36,190 nucleotides of DNA from Rhodospirillaceae bacterium (GCA_018660465.1 JABJKH010000096.1:1-36190); one strand, 5' to 3'. Positions 8,502 to 16,859 are shown, numbered from the stretch's first letter. A program made the numbers and translations. Notes: generated by a model not told the origin, from the sequence alone.

Positions 8502-8532
8502 GGGTCGAGGGGGGGACGCTACATCTCGACCC
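8502..8532. terminator. perfect 8-bp inverted repeat between convergent genes (terminator-like, no T-run)
   Basis: GGGTCGAG at 8502-8509 and CTCGACCC at 8525-8532 are perfect reverse complements with a 15-nt loop. The second arm lies inside the last codons of the minus-strand response regulator. It could act for both convergent transcripts, but neither side has a T-run. Confidence 0.45.
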
Positions 8533-9202
8533 ATATGTAAGGTAAATCGATGATCTCAGATATATCTTGCAGCCTGCCCAAATAGGAAGCGCTGATTACC
8601 GTACCTTCTTCCAGCAACACGTCCCCATTTTCCGTGACCACATCGCGAGCAACCACGGCGCCGGGTTCGACGTCCTCAATCGGAACTTCATAAGCCTTCG
8701 TTGCAGGGGGCGCGCTCGGCGGCGGTCGGCTACCGGTTGGAGCCGTAATTGTAATATCCGGAATATTCACAGTTAAATATGCGCCCGCCTCTTTAATCTC
8801 CGTTGTCTCATCAAGCACTCGCGCCATACGGCCCTGGATCGCATCCTGGCCGTCTCCCTTACGGACGAAAGCATTGCAATCCAATTTCATCGCTGTTCCA
8901 AAGACCGCTTGCTCCGCTGAACCTGTTATGACAACCACCGGTAGATCACGCGGCGCGCCACTCATTCCGGTCCGGAGCATTTTTAGAAATTTTAGTCCAT
9001 TCATCGGCTCCATCATGATGTCGAGGATGATCAAGTCAGGTGGATCGGACGTCAGTTTCGTGAGACCATCAGCACCATCCGCCGCCTCGGATACATTCGT
9101 TACGCCGATATTCTTTAAAAGCCTGCGGACCATAATACGCATGAATTCTTCATCATCGATAATGAGCACACGCGTTTCACTAAAATCGATCGAGCTATTC
9201 AT
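8519..9202 (-). CDS. response regulator: receiver domain plus small C-terminal domain
   Basis: A 227-residue protein. Residues 11-130 form a CheY-like receiver: acidic pair D16/D17, phospho-acceptor D61 in LIILDIMM, VVITGS, and Lys in FVRKGDG. A Pro-rich linker (about residues 155-170) leads to a C-terminal segment with the pattern EDVEPGAVVARDVVTENGDVLLEEG, which resembles the small beta domain found near HD-GYP and receiver proteins. No DNA-binding helix-turn-helix is visible, so it probably works by protein contacts. The start is ATG 9202, with a G-run upstream; an in-frame TTG four codons earlier is less likely. No histidine kinase is in the window. Confidence 0.88.
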   Translation of the reverse strand: MNSSIDFSETRVLIIDDEEFMRIMVRRLLKNIGVTNVSEAADGADGLTKLTSDPPDLIILDIMMEPMNGLKFLKMLRTGMSGAPRDLPVVVITGSAEQAVFGTAMKLDCNAFVRKGDGQDAIQGRMARVLDETTEIKEAGAYLTVNIPDITITAPTGSRPPPSAPPATKAYEVPIEDVEPGAVVARDVVTENGDVLLEEGTVISASYLGRLQDISEIIDLPYIWVEM

Positions 9203-9357
9203 AGTTGCCCCCAAATCCGTCGCAAATTCATGTGGTGCTGGTGCCCAATGGTATCAACGAACTGATAAAATTTAATGGCTTCTTAGTTCAGGTGTTATCG
9301 TATAGTCATTTCATCGATCCGTGAACAAAATTCATTTATTAAAATTAAGTCAATTCT

Positions 9358-9552
9358 TTAAAACTCCTCCCGTGGATAGACCGGTGGGATCGGATCGACC
9401 TTGTCCATTTCCTCGCCTAAGTCGGCTTCGATTTGTTGCATCAGACTGAGGGCGCTTGAGAGCCTAAGAGCGACGGTGTTGAGGTCGTCTTCCGGGATAT
9501 CTAAGTCAATTGCTTTGGCAAGGTTACGGACGTCATCTTTGGTGAGTTCCAT
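9358..9552 (-). CDS. AtzG-like / GatC-like small subunit (DUF4089 type)
   Basis: A 64-residue protein resembling the small AtzG/DUF4089 family, itself similar to GatC: an acidic helical N terminus (LTKDDVRNLAKAIDLDIPEDDL), a second helix, and a C-terminal extended PIPPVYPREEF. In known systems this peptide wraps around and stabilises a partner amidase. Here the amidase gene lies directly upstream on the same strand, with its stop 2 nt before this ATG; the AGGAG ribosome-binding site overlaps the end of the amidase gene, so translation is likely coupled. Small size makes the family call less certain than its context. Confidence 0.72.
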   Translation of the reverse strand: MELTKDDVRNLAKAIDLDIPEDDLNTVALRLSSALSLMQQIEADLGEEMDKVDPIPPVYPREEF

Positions 9553-9554
9553 GG

Positions 9555-11018
9555 TTATTCTCCTGCCGTATCTAAGGTCGGGCCGACGGTTTGTTCCAAG
9601 TCAGGATGACGGGTGTGCCAATCGGTTGCTTGCTCAAAGGCGTTGGCCACCCGGAACATCATGGCTTCATCGAAGGGTTTTGCGGCGATCTGGATCGACA
9701 TTGGCACATCGTCTTTGGTAAAACCACTCGGGACGGAAATTGCGGGGACATTGGCGACGCTGAACGGATAGGTGCACATGCGCCGTGATTTAAACATCCG
9801 TGTTGCGACGTCTTCTTTGCTGTCAATTTTTTCAACTGAGTCTTCAAGCTTGAGTGGCGGCACGAAGTTCATCAATGTTACCAATGCGTCATATTCTTTG
9901 AACGCACTCAGGACCTCGTTTCGGACCAGGGCACGGCCGCGCATGGCCCGGTTATGGACGACGGCAGGCACTAGGGCGGCGGCCGCCATCCGCGTGCGGG
10001 TACCAACGTCGAATTCATCCCAATGAGGGCGCAGGTATTTATGCAGGAACATGGCGGCGACGTCTGGATCAGAAGTCAGGAGCTGTAATGGCACTGCATA
10101 TTTCGCTTTCGGTAATGATATTTCCTCGACTGTGGCCCCCAAAGACGTGAGGACATCAAGAGCCTTTTTGAGCATCTTATCGACATCGGGGTGGAGGTCT
10201 TGGCCGACTGACATTTCGCGCACCAAACCAAGTTTTAATCCCTTAAGGTCTTGGCTGAAGTGATCTGCATAATTCGGCACCGGGCGATCACTCGACAACG
10301 GATCTTTCGCATCGTGCCCGGCAATGGTTTGTAATACCAAAGCATTATCAGCGACGGTGCGGGTTAAGGGAGCAATGGTGTCTTGGGTCCAGGCATACAT
10401 AATGCCACCGTATCTGCTGACCCGCCCGAAGGTGGGGCGCATGCCGACAACACCATTGGCCCAGGCCGGACCGCGAATGGAGCCACCCGTATCTTCACCG
10501 AGGGAGGTCGAAACCAATCCAGCAGAGACCGAGATTCCTGATCCGGTTGATGAATGGGAGGGCTCTATTTCTAGGTTCCACGGATTTTTCGGCACGCCGT
10601 AATGAAAGTTTACAGAGCTACCTTTGCCGAACTCGTGCAGGTTATTTTTGCCGATCAAGATGGCGCCGGCTTCTTCTAATCTTGTGACTGCAGTTGCCGT
10701 CATGCCTTCACCGAAGTCCGGCTGAATGATGGAAGCCATAGTAGTCGGCACATCACCAGTGGTAATTTGGTCCTTGGCACCGAAGGGAATGCCGTGAAGG
10801 GGGCCTCGGTAGAGCCCCCCTGCGATTTCAGCTTCGGCCTTTTTCGCCTGATCAAGGGCGCGCTCGCCACACACCGTAATCCAGGAATGCAAGACACCGT
10901 CCCACTTTTCGATACGGTCTAGATAAACTTGAATGAGGTCGACCGGCGAAATTTCTTTTGTCTCAACCAGCTTGGCCTGTTCGGCCACACTCATGTAGGC
11001 CAGTTCGTTCTCGTTCAT
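9555..11018 (-). CDS. amidase signature family hydrolase (AtzE/GatA-like)
   Basis: A 487-residue amidase-signature enzyme with the Ser-cisSer-Lys triad visible: K82 in GIPFGAKDQI, S157 in the SHSSTGSG loop, and nucleophile S180 in EDTGGSIRGPA. Family members hydrolyse amides, ureas or carboxybiuret. The small downstream AtzG-like gene suggests a heterodimer like 1-carboxybiuret hydrolase AtzE-AtzG rather than the three-subunit GatCAB, as no gatB is present. I place the start at ATG 11018, seven bases after GAGG; the longer in-frame start at 11081 lacks such a site. The natural substrate is unknown. Confidence 0.88.
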   Translation of the reverse strand: MNENELAYMSVAEQAKLVETKEISPVDLIQVYLDRIEKWDGVLHSWITVCGERALDQAKKAEAEIAGGLYRGPLHGIPFGAKDQITTGDVPTTMASIIQPDFGEGMTATAVTRLEEAGAILIGKNNLHEFGKGSSVNFHYGVPKNPWNLEIEPSHSSTGSGISVSAGLVSTSLGEDTGGSIRGPAWANGVVGMRPTFGRVSRYGGIMYAWTQDTIAPLTRTVADNALVLQTIAGHDAKDPLSSDRPVPNYADHFSQDLKGLKLGLVREMSVGQDLHPDVDKMLKKALDVLTSLGATVEEISLPKAKYAVPLQLLTSDPDVAAMFLHKYLRPHWDEFDVGTRTRMAAAALVPAVVHNRAMRGRALVRNEVLSAFKEYDALVTLMNFVPPLKLEDSVEKIDSKEDVATRMFKSRRMCTYPFSVANVPAISVPSGFTKDDVPMSIQIAAKPFDEAMMFRVANAFEQATDWHTRHPDLEQTVGPTLDTAGE

Positions 11019-11301
11019 GGCATCCTCGGATTTATATTGGTCGCGGCACTGACGATATAGGAGAATAATGTAAGGACGCAAAGTTTACATCTCGTTTTAG
11101 ACTGATACGTTTCGGCGCAATAATTCCTTCTTTCTCCAGGAAAAATATTTACTTCCCAAAATTTATCACTTGAAAATTTTGATCACGCCCAAAAATAGAG
11201 TTGCGAGCAATCTGTGTCTGTACCTAATTTTGCGAAAAAATAACGGGTCAAATGGCTAAGGAATAAATGCGCTGTCTTTATTTCACGATGAACGGGCTGA
11301 A

Positions 11302-11862
11302 ATGCCGATAAAGGAAATTGATCGGCGGGAGCCGAGATTCCCGTGTGTCGGCATTGGTTTAGCCTATTCAGTTGTTGAAGACGGGCATGTCGAGAATCTT
11401 GGCGAGGCACTTTTTTCCGCGACGTTAAATGACATGAGTCTTTCTGGCATGGCGTTTGATGTTGATCGTCCCTTGGATTCTGGAACGCGGGTTATGATCG
11501 TGGTCGATAATACGGAAGACAAACGAGAACATCTGCACAGCCAAGTAAACTGGTGTAGCAAAATTGAAGAAGGGCGCTATCGGATTGGTGTGAAAATTGA
11601 CCATGCCGCCGGCGTTCTATTTGACGATAGTGTAGACACAGAATACGTCCACATCCAAAAAGGCGCATCAGTTCCCGTGACCATGCGGTTCTATTGCCCA
11701 GCTTGTTTGCACAGAACGTATTTTGATTTCATTGGATCTGAACACCCACACAACGACCAAGATGTCATGCCGCTTTACGACTGTTCAGGATGCGGTAGCA
11801 CCCGCTCAATCCCCAGTATCTTGGCTTATAATAGAGCAAGATCGCTGGATGATCCGTTGTGA
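11302..11862 (+). CDS. PilZ domain protein with C-terminal CxxC...CxxC zinc ribbon
   Basis: A 186-residue protein. Residues 6-105 read as a PilZ c-di-GMP-binding domain: R8-xxx-R12 at the start and D44-x-S46-x-x-G49 (NDMSLSGMAF), then strands ending in RYRIGVKI. After a linker, residues 128-170 hold two Cys pairs (C132/C135 and C161/C164) 25 residues apart, a likely zinc ribbon. The combination suggests a c-di-GMP-responsive adaptor whose ribbon contacts a partner. ATG 11302 is used; its ribosome-binding site is weak. Stand-alone orientation, divergent from the amidase. Confidence 0.8.
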   Translation: MPIKEIDRREPRFPCVGIGLAYSVVEDGHVENLGEALFSATLNDMSLSGMAFDVDRPLDSGTRVMIVVDNTEDKREHLHSQVNWCSKIEEGRYRIGVKIDHAAGVLFDDSVDTEYVHIQKGASVPVTMRFYCPACLHRTYFDFIGSEHPHNDQDVMPLYDCSGCGSTRSIPSILAYNRARSLDDPL

Positions 11863-12162
11863 CATTAAGAATTTTCTGGTGAATTCTCTTGACTTATCCA
11901 CAGTGATGGCGCATTAGCAGCTCCAGCGACACTCCCTTCACGGTCAAATTTTAAAAAATATTGATCGTCGCCGCCCCGCAAAGACATTGGGGTTGGCCAT
12001 TTTTCTTTCAGACATATGTGGGCGTTTCGTAAGACCGGTCTCTGCTTTTGAATTCGTTCATGAGTACGCTAGGTCGTTAACGCTTGCATTGTGCCAGCAC
12101 GCTTGCCGTTCCACTTTGGGGGCGGGAATTGCTATTATTTGATTGAGAAAGATAAACGATAC
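11863..12162 (+). other. 300-nt intergenic leader before the DEAD-box gene
   Basis: No gene is evident. A TTGACT hexamer occurs near 11889 without a good -10 at standard spacing. A CCCC/GGGG pairing around 11975-11995 is weak. A long 5' leader is common for RNA helicase genes, but I see no recognisable riboswitch or cold-box motif. Confidence 0.4.
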
Positions 12163-13509
12163 ATGACTAATTTTGAGGGCCTTCAATTGGCCCAACCCAT
12201 CCTTCACGCCATTGCGGACGAAGGTTACACCACGCCGTCTCCTATTCAGGCGAAATCCATTCCACCGTTGCTTGAAGGCCGCGACCTTTTAGGTGTTGCG
12301 CAGACGGGCACTGGTAAGACAGCAGCCTTCGCGCTGCCCTTGTTGCACCGCTTGTCAAAGCACGCTGTTAAGTCACGGCCCAATCAGCCACATGCGCTGA
12401 TCTTGGCACCGACCCGCGAATTGGCGGGGCAAATTGGCGATAGCCTGCGGACGTATGCGCGTCACTTGGGTCTGCGCTCCAGGGTCATCTTCGGCGGTGT
12501 TTCCGCTCGGCCCCAAATCAAAGTTTTGAACCAAGGTGTTCATATTTTGGTTGCGACACCTGGTCGCTTGCTTGACTTAATGAACCAGCGCCACGTACGG
12601 CTTGATGGAATTGAGATATTTGTTCTTGATGAAGCCGATCGCATGCTCGATATGGGCTTTATTCGTGACGTTAAAAAAATTGAAGCGGCATTACCTAAGC
12701 GTCGTCAGACGACTTTATTCTCGGCCACCATGCCAAAATCGGTGGAGGGTTTGGCCGCGAGCCTGCTCAATGATCCGGTTCGGGTTGAGGTTGCCCCAGC
12801 GGCGACCACGGCAGAAAAGGTGGAACAGAGCGTTCTCTTTGTGCCTAAGGATAAAAAGCGGGCTTTGTTGAGTGAGCTTCTAAAAGACAAGAGCATGGAG
12901 CGGGTGCTTATCTTTACCCGCACCAAGCACGGCGCCGATAAGGTTGCCCGGCATCTGCAGCAGAAGGGTATTTCCTCGGATGCCATCCATGGTAATAAGG
13001 CTCAGAATGCCCGCCAACGAGCGCTTAATGCTTTTCGCTCTGGCAATACGCGTGTCTTGGTCGCAACGGACATTGCGGCGCGTGGGATTGATGTTGAAGG
13101 CGTTACTCACGTCATTAACTTCGAACTGCCGAATGAACCCGAAAGCTATGTCCACCGTATTGGCCGTACGGCGCGTGCCGGGCAGGCTGGTATCGCGATT
13201 TCGTTCTGCGAATTGGATGAACGTTATTATCTGCGCGATATCGAAAAGACCATTCGCCAGAGTGTACCGATAGAATACGATCATCCCTTCCATTCTGAAG
13301 AGATTGCCAACGACCCGGGCACTAAAAAGCGGAGCCCACAGCGGAATCAACGCCAAGGTCAACGCCAAGGCCAGCGCCAAGGTCAACGCCAAGGCCAGCG
13401 CCAAGGTCAAGGCCAAGGTCAAGGCCAAGGTCAAGGCGGAAAGGGCCAAAATCAAAGCCGTCGCCGCAATTCACAGCGGTCCAGGCGTCCGGCGCGTATG
13501 GCGGCTTAG
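12163..13509 (+). CDS. DEAD-box ATP-dependent RNA helicase (RhlE-like) with repetitive basic tail
   Basis: A 448-residue helicase carrying all standard motifs in order: GYTTPSPIQ (Q motif), AQTGTGKT (I), PTRELA (Ia), TPGR (Ib), [13 protein letters not shown] (II), SAT (III), VLIFTRTK (IV), [10 protein letters not shown] (V) and [10 protein letters not shown] (VI). Such enzymes remodel RNA in ribosome assembly and mRNA decay. The core is about 375 residues; the C terminus is a low-complexity Gln/Arg/Gly tail (QRQG units, then QG units) ending in a basic stretch, likely RNA-binding. I prefer ATG 12163 (MTNFEGLQL matches family N termini) over an upstream in-frame GTG at 12091. Probably monocistronic. 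Confidence 0.94.
   Translation: MTNFEGLQLAQPILHAIADEGYTTPSPIQAKSIPPLLEGRDLLGVAQTGTGKTAAFALPLLHRLSKHAVKSRPNQPHALILAPTRELAGQIGDSLRTYARHLGLRSRVIFGGVSARPQIKVLNQGVHILVATPGRLLDLMNQRHVRLDGIEIFVLDEADRMLDMGFIRDVKKIEAALPKRRQTTLFSATMPKSVEGLAASLLNDPVRVEVAPAATTAEKVEQSVLFVPKDKKRALLSELLKDKSMERVLIFTRTKHGADKVARHLQQKGISSDAIHGNKAQNARQRALNAFRSGNTRVLVATDIAARGIDVEGVTHVINFELPNEPESYVHRIGRTARAGQAGIAISFCELDERYYLRDIEKTIRQSVPIEYDHPFHSEEIANDPGTKKRSPQRNQRQGQRQGQRQGQRQGQRQGQGQGQGQGQGGKGQNQSRRRNSQRSRRPARMAA
13348..13437 (+). repeat. in-frame 12-nt tandem repeat encoding the helicase tail
   Basis: Units of CAACGCCAAGGT and near variants (CAGCGCCAAGGC) repeat at 12-nt spacing and then change to 6-nt CAAGGC/CAAGGT units, encoding QRQG then QG. 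All units keep frame. The array is prone to slippage, so copy number may vary between strains. Confidence 0.92.
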
Positions 13510-13519
13510 GTGCTAAATT

Positions 13520-13556
13520 CCGGGTTGACCGAGGTCGCATGATGCGGTCAGCCCGG
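13520..13556 (+). terminator. strong hairpin after the DEAD-box gene (12-bp stem, no T-run)
   Basis: CCGGGTTGACCG at 13520-13531 pairs with CGGTCAGCCCGG at 13545-13556, with one G-T pair and a 13-nt loop, 11 nt after the stop codon. The lack of a following T-run argues for an mRNA 3'-end stabiliser or a rho-linked end rather than a classical terminator. Confidence 0.55.
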
Positions 13557-13861
13557 TGATGCCTAAAACTCTGCGGAGTTAATTGAATTTCCGTTTTGCT
13601 CCAATTATCCTCAGTGGGTAAATTTTATTTTCCCACGACTGCTAATTTTATACGGACATTTATACGACCAATTCGAATAAATATTTCGCCTGTCCCCCTT
13701 AATTCAAGGGCTTGTAACAGTAATAATTTCTTCAATAGCCCTGAAGTGGGAATGGTAAATTGAAAAAGGTATAAGTAGCGCCCAGAGAAAAGGCTCTAAA
13801 AGAAAGAATCTATTGACTAAAATCCGCTTGGCGTTGATCGTAAATTTTTAGGATTTTGTTT
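13557..13861 (+). other. AT-rich intergenic region with a second hairpin
   Basis: No gene is evident in these 305 nt. GTGGG at 13614-13618 and CCCAC at 13632-13636 can form a stem with extra A/T pairs. CCCTT/AAGGG flank a 5-nt loop near 13700. A TTGACT occurs near 13813 without a clear -10. The stretch probably holds the promoter of the EAL-like gene, but I cannot place it. Confidence 0.4.
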
Positions 13862-14560
13862 ATGGTAAGTAATACTAAATCAAAGGTTGAGGCAAATTTT
13901 TTGCCTGTATTTGACTGCCAGAACGATGGTATTAGCGCTTATTACTGCTCTCCCTATCGAACGTCTGCAAGCGGAACCGTTCGCGACGAAGCCCTTTTAT
14001 CCGTCGGCATGGATGAGCGGAGTATCAATCATGCTATCGTTCAGGAAAATATGATTGAGACAATCAGAAGGGGAGTAACCAAGGCGACAACGTTGCAGTA
14101 TGAAGGTGGTGGGGAAAAGGTTATAATTCCGATAAATGGATCAGCATTGGTGTATAAGGAAATTGCGACGGAGTTTACGGCGCTCTGTAAGGGCATTCAG
14201 GCCGAAATTCTTCAATCAGTAATTTTTGAAGTGACTAACGTCAGTGATGATTCATCAATGTCGTTTCTTGATGAAGTGGCCATTATTCTTTACCTGTTTT
14301 GCCACAAGTATAGTTGTCGAATTTCACCGGCAACCTTGAATTTTTCCTATTACGCCACGTGTAACTATTCCAGCGTTGCCTTTTCGTTGGGCAATAAGGA
14401 ATGGCCGATAGAAAAAATATCGGGTCCGCTGCGACGAATTGGATTGATGGCAGAAGCCAGCCGCCTTAACGTTTACCTGCATGGGGTCGCCACTGATGAA
14501 ATTCGCTCAGCAGCTCTCGCATCAAAAATTCAGTATATTGACGGAGAAATTGTTACTTAA
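13862..14560 (+). CDS. degenerate EAL-like domain protein, probably catalytically inactive
   Basis: A 232-residue protein with no intact signature but a layout matching an EAL phosphodiesterase domain. The N-terminal FLPVFDCQNDGISAYYCSPYR resembles the strand that normally carries E-A-L. KVIIPINGSAL resembles the second strand, SVIFEVTNVSD matches the LEITE region, and LHGVATDEI...SKIQYIDGEIV matches the closing EGVET...QGY region. The EAL triad is YCS here and the DDFG loop is not recognisable, so c-di-GMP hydrolysis is unlikely; a binding or scaffold role is possible. ATG 13862 is used; TTG 13856 is an alternative. Its stop is one base from the convergent methyltransferase stop. Homology is inferred by eye. 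Confidence 0.6.
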   Translation: MVSNTKSKVEANFLPVFDCQNDGISAYYCSPYRTSASGTVRDEALLSVGMDERSINHAIVQENMIETIRRGVTKATTLQYEGGGEKVIIPINGSALVYKEIATEFTALCKGIQAEILQSVIFEVTNVSDDSSMSFLDEVAIILYLFCHKYSCRISPATLNFSYYATCNYSSVAFSLGNKEWPIEKISGPLRRIGLMAEASRLNVYLHGVATDEIRSAALASKIQYIDGEIVT

Positions 14561-14561
14561 C

Positions 14562-15380
14562 TTAGGAACTCGCCACGGCTCTGAATAATTCTCGTTTAAT
14601 TAGTCCAGCCTCTAGACCTTCAATCCTTTTGCGGCGACTTGTCAGCCGTTCCGCATAGGACTTCTCTCCAAACAAATCAATCAATTCATCGGCATTATTT
14701 TCCTCTTGCTTGAACAAGTCACAAACAGAGTTATAAAATTTTTCAGTTAAATCGGCGTGGTCGGTTTGCCGCCATCCCGCTTGTGCGAGCAATGTTGGAT
14801 AATCAGCCGGGGCATCAATGTAGGGCGGGCCGCAGGTGATCGCATGTTGATGCGCATCAGAGGAAAGGTTCGGCGATATCAGCAAGACAGAAAACACCAG
14901 TGTGCCATCATCACGAAGGACGCGCCGACATTCGCTGAGGGCCTCTAATTTTAGCTCCAGACAACACAGAACATCGGAATGAAAAACACTCTCGAAGGCA
15001 TCGTTTTTGAAGGGCACTGCGGCACCGTCTGCAACGGCACCATCCCACCTGTCAGCCATGTCGTCTTCTCGCGCCCGTTCTGCTGCAACCTTCAAGCCAT
15101 CAAAGGGCAAGTCGATTTGCACGACTTCACACCCCGACGCCTTAGCAAGATAAAGCCCAGGCCAGCCAGAGCCCGAACCTATTTCCAATAATCTCTTGTT
15201 TGGGCCAAGCGTCAGCATGTCGATGATGCGATCAGCTTCTTCGCGGGTCGTCCAACTGGTGGCACCGTAATCACATCCAAAAACAGACGTTTCCATTTGT
15301 CGAATGACATCGGCTCTGGCATTGCGATACCTGTCCGTGAAGCCATCGATCTGAGCTGCTTTTTCAGGTGTGAGCGCCAT
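14562..15380 (-). CDS. class I SAM-dependent methyltransferase
   Basis: A 272-residue methyltransferase with motif I LEIGSGSGWPGLYLA at about residues 65-79, the acidic end of strand 2 (VVQIDLP), VADGAAVPFKNDAFESVFHSDVL (motif II/III region) and ECRRVLRDDGTLVFSV (post III). It fits the Methyltransf_11/25 group that modifies small molecules. The C-terminal 90 residues are helical and charged and might set substrate choice. Start ATG 15380; no clear partner gene. Substrate unknown. Confidence 0.88.
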   Translation of the reverse strand: MALTPEKAAQIDGFTDRYRNARADVIRQMETSVFGCDYGATSWTTREEADRIIDMLTLGPNKRLLEIGSGSGWPGLYLAKASGCEVVQIDLPFDGLKVAAERAREDDMADRWDGAVADGAAVPFKNDAFESVFHSDVLCCLELKLEALSECRRVLRDDGTLVFSVLLISPNLSSDAHQHAITCGPPYIDAPADYPTLLAQAGWRQTDHADLTEKFYNSVCDLFKQEENNADELIDLFGEKSYAERLTSRRKRIEGLEAGLIKRELFRAVASS

Positions 15381-15462
15381 TAAAATCCCCCATCGGATTA
15401 TTACCTCATTCAGACAAGCTCTGAAAGAGCATCTCGAACAACCTCGTGACGTCTGTAAATTC

Positions 15463-15491
15463 CTGAGTTAATTTTGTAATGCAAATATAAT
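15463..15491 (+). promoter_or_regulatory. possible promoter for the 15513 gene
   Basis: A consensus -10 TATAAT lies at 15486-15491, 21 nt before the TTG start codon. The -35 (CTGAGT at 15463-15468, 17-nt spacer) is poor. The start of the divergent methyltransferase gene lies 83 nt upstream of this -35. Confidence 0.35.
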
Positions 15492-15512
15492 AAGAGAACG
15501 AGGACGACTGAA

Positions 15513-16157
15513 TTGACGAAAACATCCCGTGTATTAAATGACACTGCCCGCGGTGGCACAGGCCTGCTGGCGATTTTCTGTGATTTAGCGCCAGAAGATC
15601 AAGCCGACTTTCGACCTTGGTTGGTGGAAGATATGTTTCCCGCAAGGGTAAAAATTGGCTTCAATGGGTGTGCCAGTTTTGACCGCGTGAGCGGCGATGG
15701 CCCAGAGTTCGTCACGATGTATGAAATGCCGAGCCTTGGTCATTTGTACGGTGAGCCCTATCAGGCCCTCCGTCGAGTGCGAAACCCAAGAGACGCGGCG
15801 TATCACGAGAAATTTCAGAATCCTGAACGCTATACCCTCAATTGGGCTGGTCCTGAACTTAGTTCTAACGTTAGCGGATTCTCGCCCTATGTTGCAGTAG
15901 ACCGATTTAATTTGCCGAGTGAGAAAGCGCAGGCTTTTAACATCTGGTTTGTCTGCACGTACTTGCGGGCATTGGCAAAATTATCTGGAGTGGTGCGGGT
16001 TCGGCGCTACCTGTCAATGGAGGGCACACCGTCACATTTTGTCTTGCATGAAATTTCTAATGCTTCGGTCGTAGAGAGTTCAGCTTGGTCAGAGCTTAGA
16101 GGGGAATTTAGAGAAAATACGTCTGGGCTTTATCAACGTGTCGTTGAAGCCTACTGA
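15513..16157 (+). CDS. unknown protein, possible duplicated dimeric alpha-beta-barrel (EthD/DUF-like)
   Basis: A 214-residue cytoplasmic protein I do not recognise with certainty. Two halves have similar rhythm: GLLAIFCDLAPEDQADFRPWLVEDMFPARVKI in the first, and AVDRFNLPSEKAQAFNIWFVCTYLRALAKLSGVVRVRRY in the second. Both resemble the beta-alpha-alpha pattern of ferredoxin-like dimeric alpha-beta-barrel domains, where a strand is followed by a helix and then an arginine-rich strand. Start codon is TTG 15513, with AGGA at 15501-15504; no better start is seen. The ankyrin gene begins 11 nt after its stop and shares its ribosome-binding site with this gene's end, so the two are likely co-transcribed. 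Confidence 0.62.
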   Translation: MTKTSRVLNDTARGGTGLLAIFCDLAPEDQADFRPWLVEDMFPARVKIGFNGCASFDRVSGDGPEFVTMYEMPSLGHLYGEPYQALRRVRNPRDAAYHEKFQNPERYTLNWAGPELSSNVSGFSPYVAVDRFNLPSEKAQAFNIWFVCTYLRALAKLSGVVRVRRYLSMEGTPSHFVLHEISNASVVESSAWSELRGEFRENTSGLYQRVVEAY

Positions 16158-16168
16158 GGAGAATAATC

Positions 16169-16858
16169 ATGATTAAAGCATTTCTTTTTGTAGTGGTTTT
16201 AGGGCTTGGATTTGCGGATGAAGGCTTGGCCCAAACACCACCAACGTTGAACGAACTCAAAGCCTATACAGGATTTCACGCTGCTGCAGCTCGCGGCAAA
16301 GTAGACGCTATTGAGCGATTTATTCGCGAAGGCCGAGACATTAATGTGCGTGACCCCTTTGGCCGAACGCCAATAATGGTAGCGGCTTTTTTCAAAGATT
16401 TAAAAGCGGCAGCTGCTCTGATCAAAGGCCGGGCCGATCTTAACTTACTGGAGAACGACGTCTACGATGCCCTGACCATTTCAAGCGTGCTGAATGATCT
16501 CGATATGGTGAAGCTGCTGATTAAGCACGGCGCGAATGCCAAGCTCATCACCAGTCCGTACGAAGGCACCGCGTTAATTGCTTCGACTCACTTGGGTCAC
16601 GTTGGCGTGGTAAGGGAACTCATCAAGGCAGGAGCACCCTTAGACCACGTCAATAATCTTCAGTGGACGGCCCTCATTGAAGCCATTGTCCTTGGCGATG
16701 GCGGACCCAATCATGTGGCGTGCGTAAGGTTGATGGTGGAAGCTGGTGCAAACGTAAATTTGGCCGACGGAGATGGCACACGCCCTTTAAGCTTGGCCGA
16801 ACAGCGGGGTTTTAAAAAGATGGTGGAGATCCTGAATGCTGCCGGGGGGAAACCTTAG
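16169..16858 (+). CDS. secreted ankyrin-repeat protein
   Basis: A 229-residue protein with a signal peptide (MIKAFLFVVVLGLGFADEGLAQ, cleavage likely near residue 21-22) and then about five ankyrin repeats filling the rest (FHAAAARGKVDAIERFI, TPIMVAAFFKDLKAAAALI, LDMVKLLIKHGANAKL, TALIASTHLGHVGVVRELIKAGAPLDHV, ANVNLADGDGTRPLSLAEQRGF). Periplasmic ankyrin proteins act as protein-binding platforms. GAGGAG overlapping the preceding stop is the ribosome-binding site. It opens a run of four genes for exported proteins, though a promoter-like site follows it at 16907. Confidence 0.9.
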   Translation: MIKAFLFVVVLGLGFADEGLAQTPPTLNELKAYTGFHAAAARGKVDAIERFIREGRDINVRDPFGRTPIMVAAFFKDLKAAAALIKGRADLNLLENDVYDALTISSVLNDLDMVKLLIKHGANAKLITSPYEGTALIASTHLGHVGVVRELIKAGAPLDHVNNLQWTALIEAIVLGDGGPNHVACVRLMVEAGANVNLADGDGTRPLSLAEQRGFKKMVEILNAAGGKP

Positions 16859-16859
16859 G

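Noticed and set aside
13348-13437. repeat array considered as CRISPR
   Set aside because: Units are 12 and 6 nt without spacers and lie in a coding frame; no cas genes are nearby.
12880-13455. minus-strand open frame with a LALALTLAL-rich N terminus resembling a signal or membrane segment
   Set aside because: It is the antisense reading of the helicase's 12-nt repeat, which happens to give alternating hydrophobic codons.
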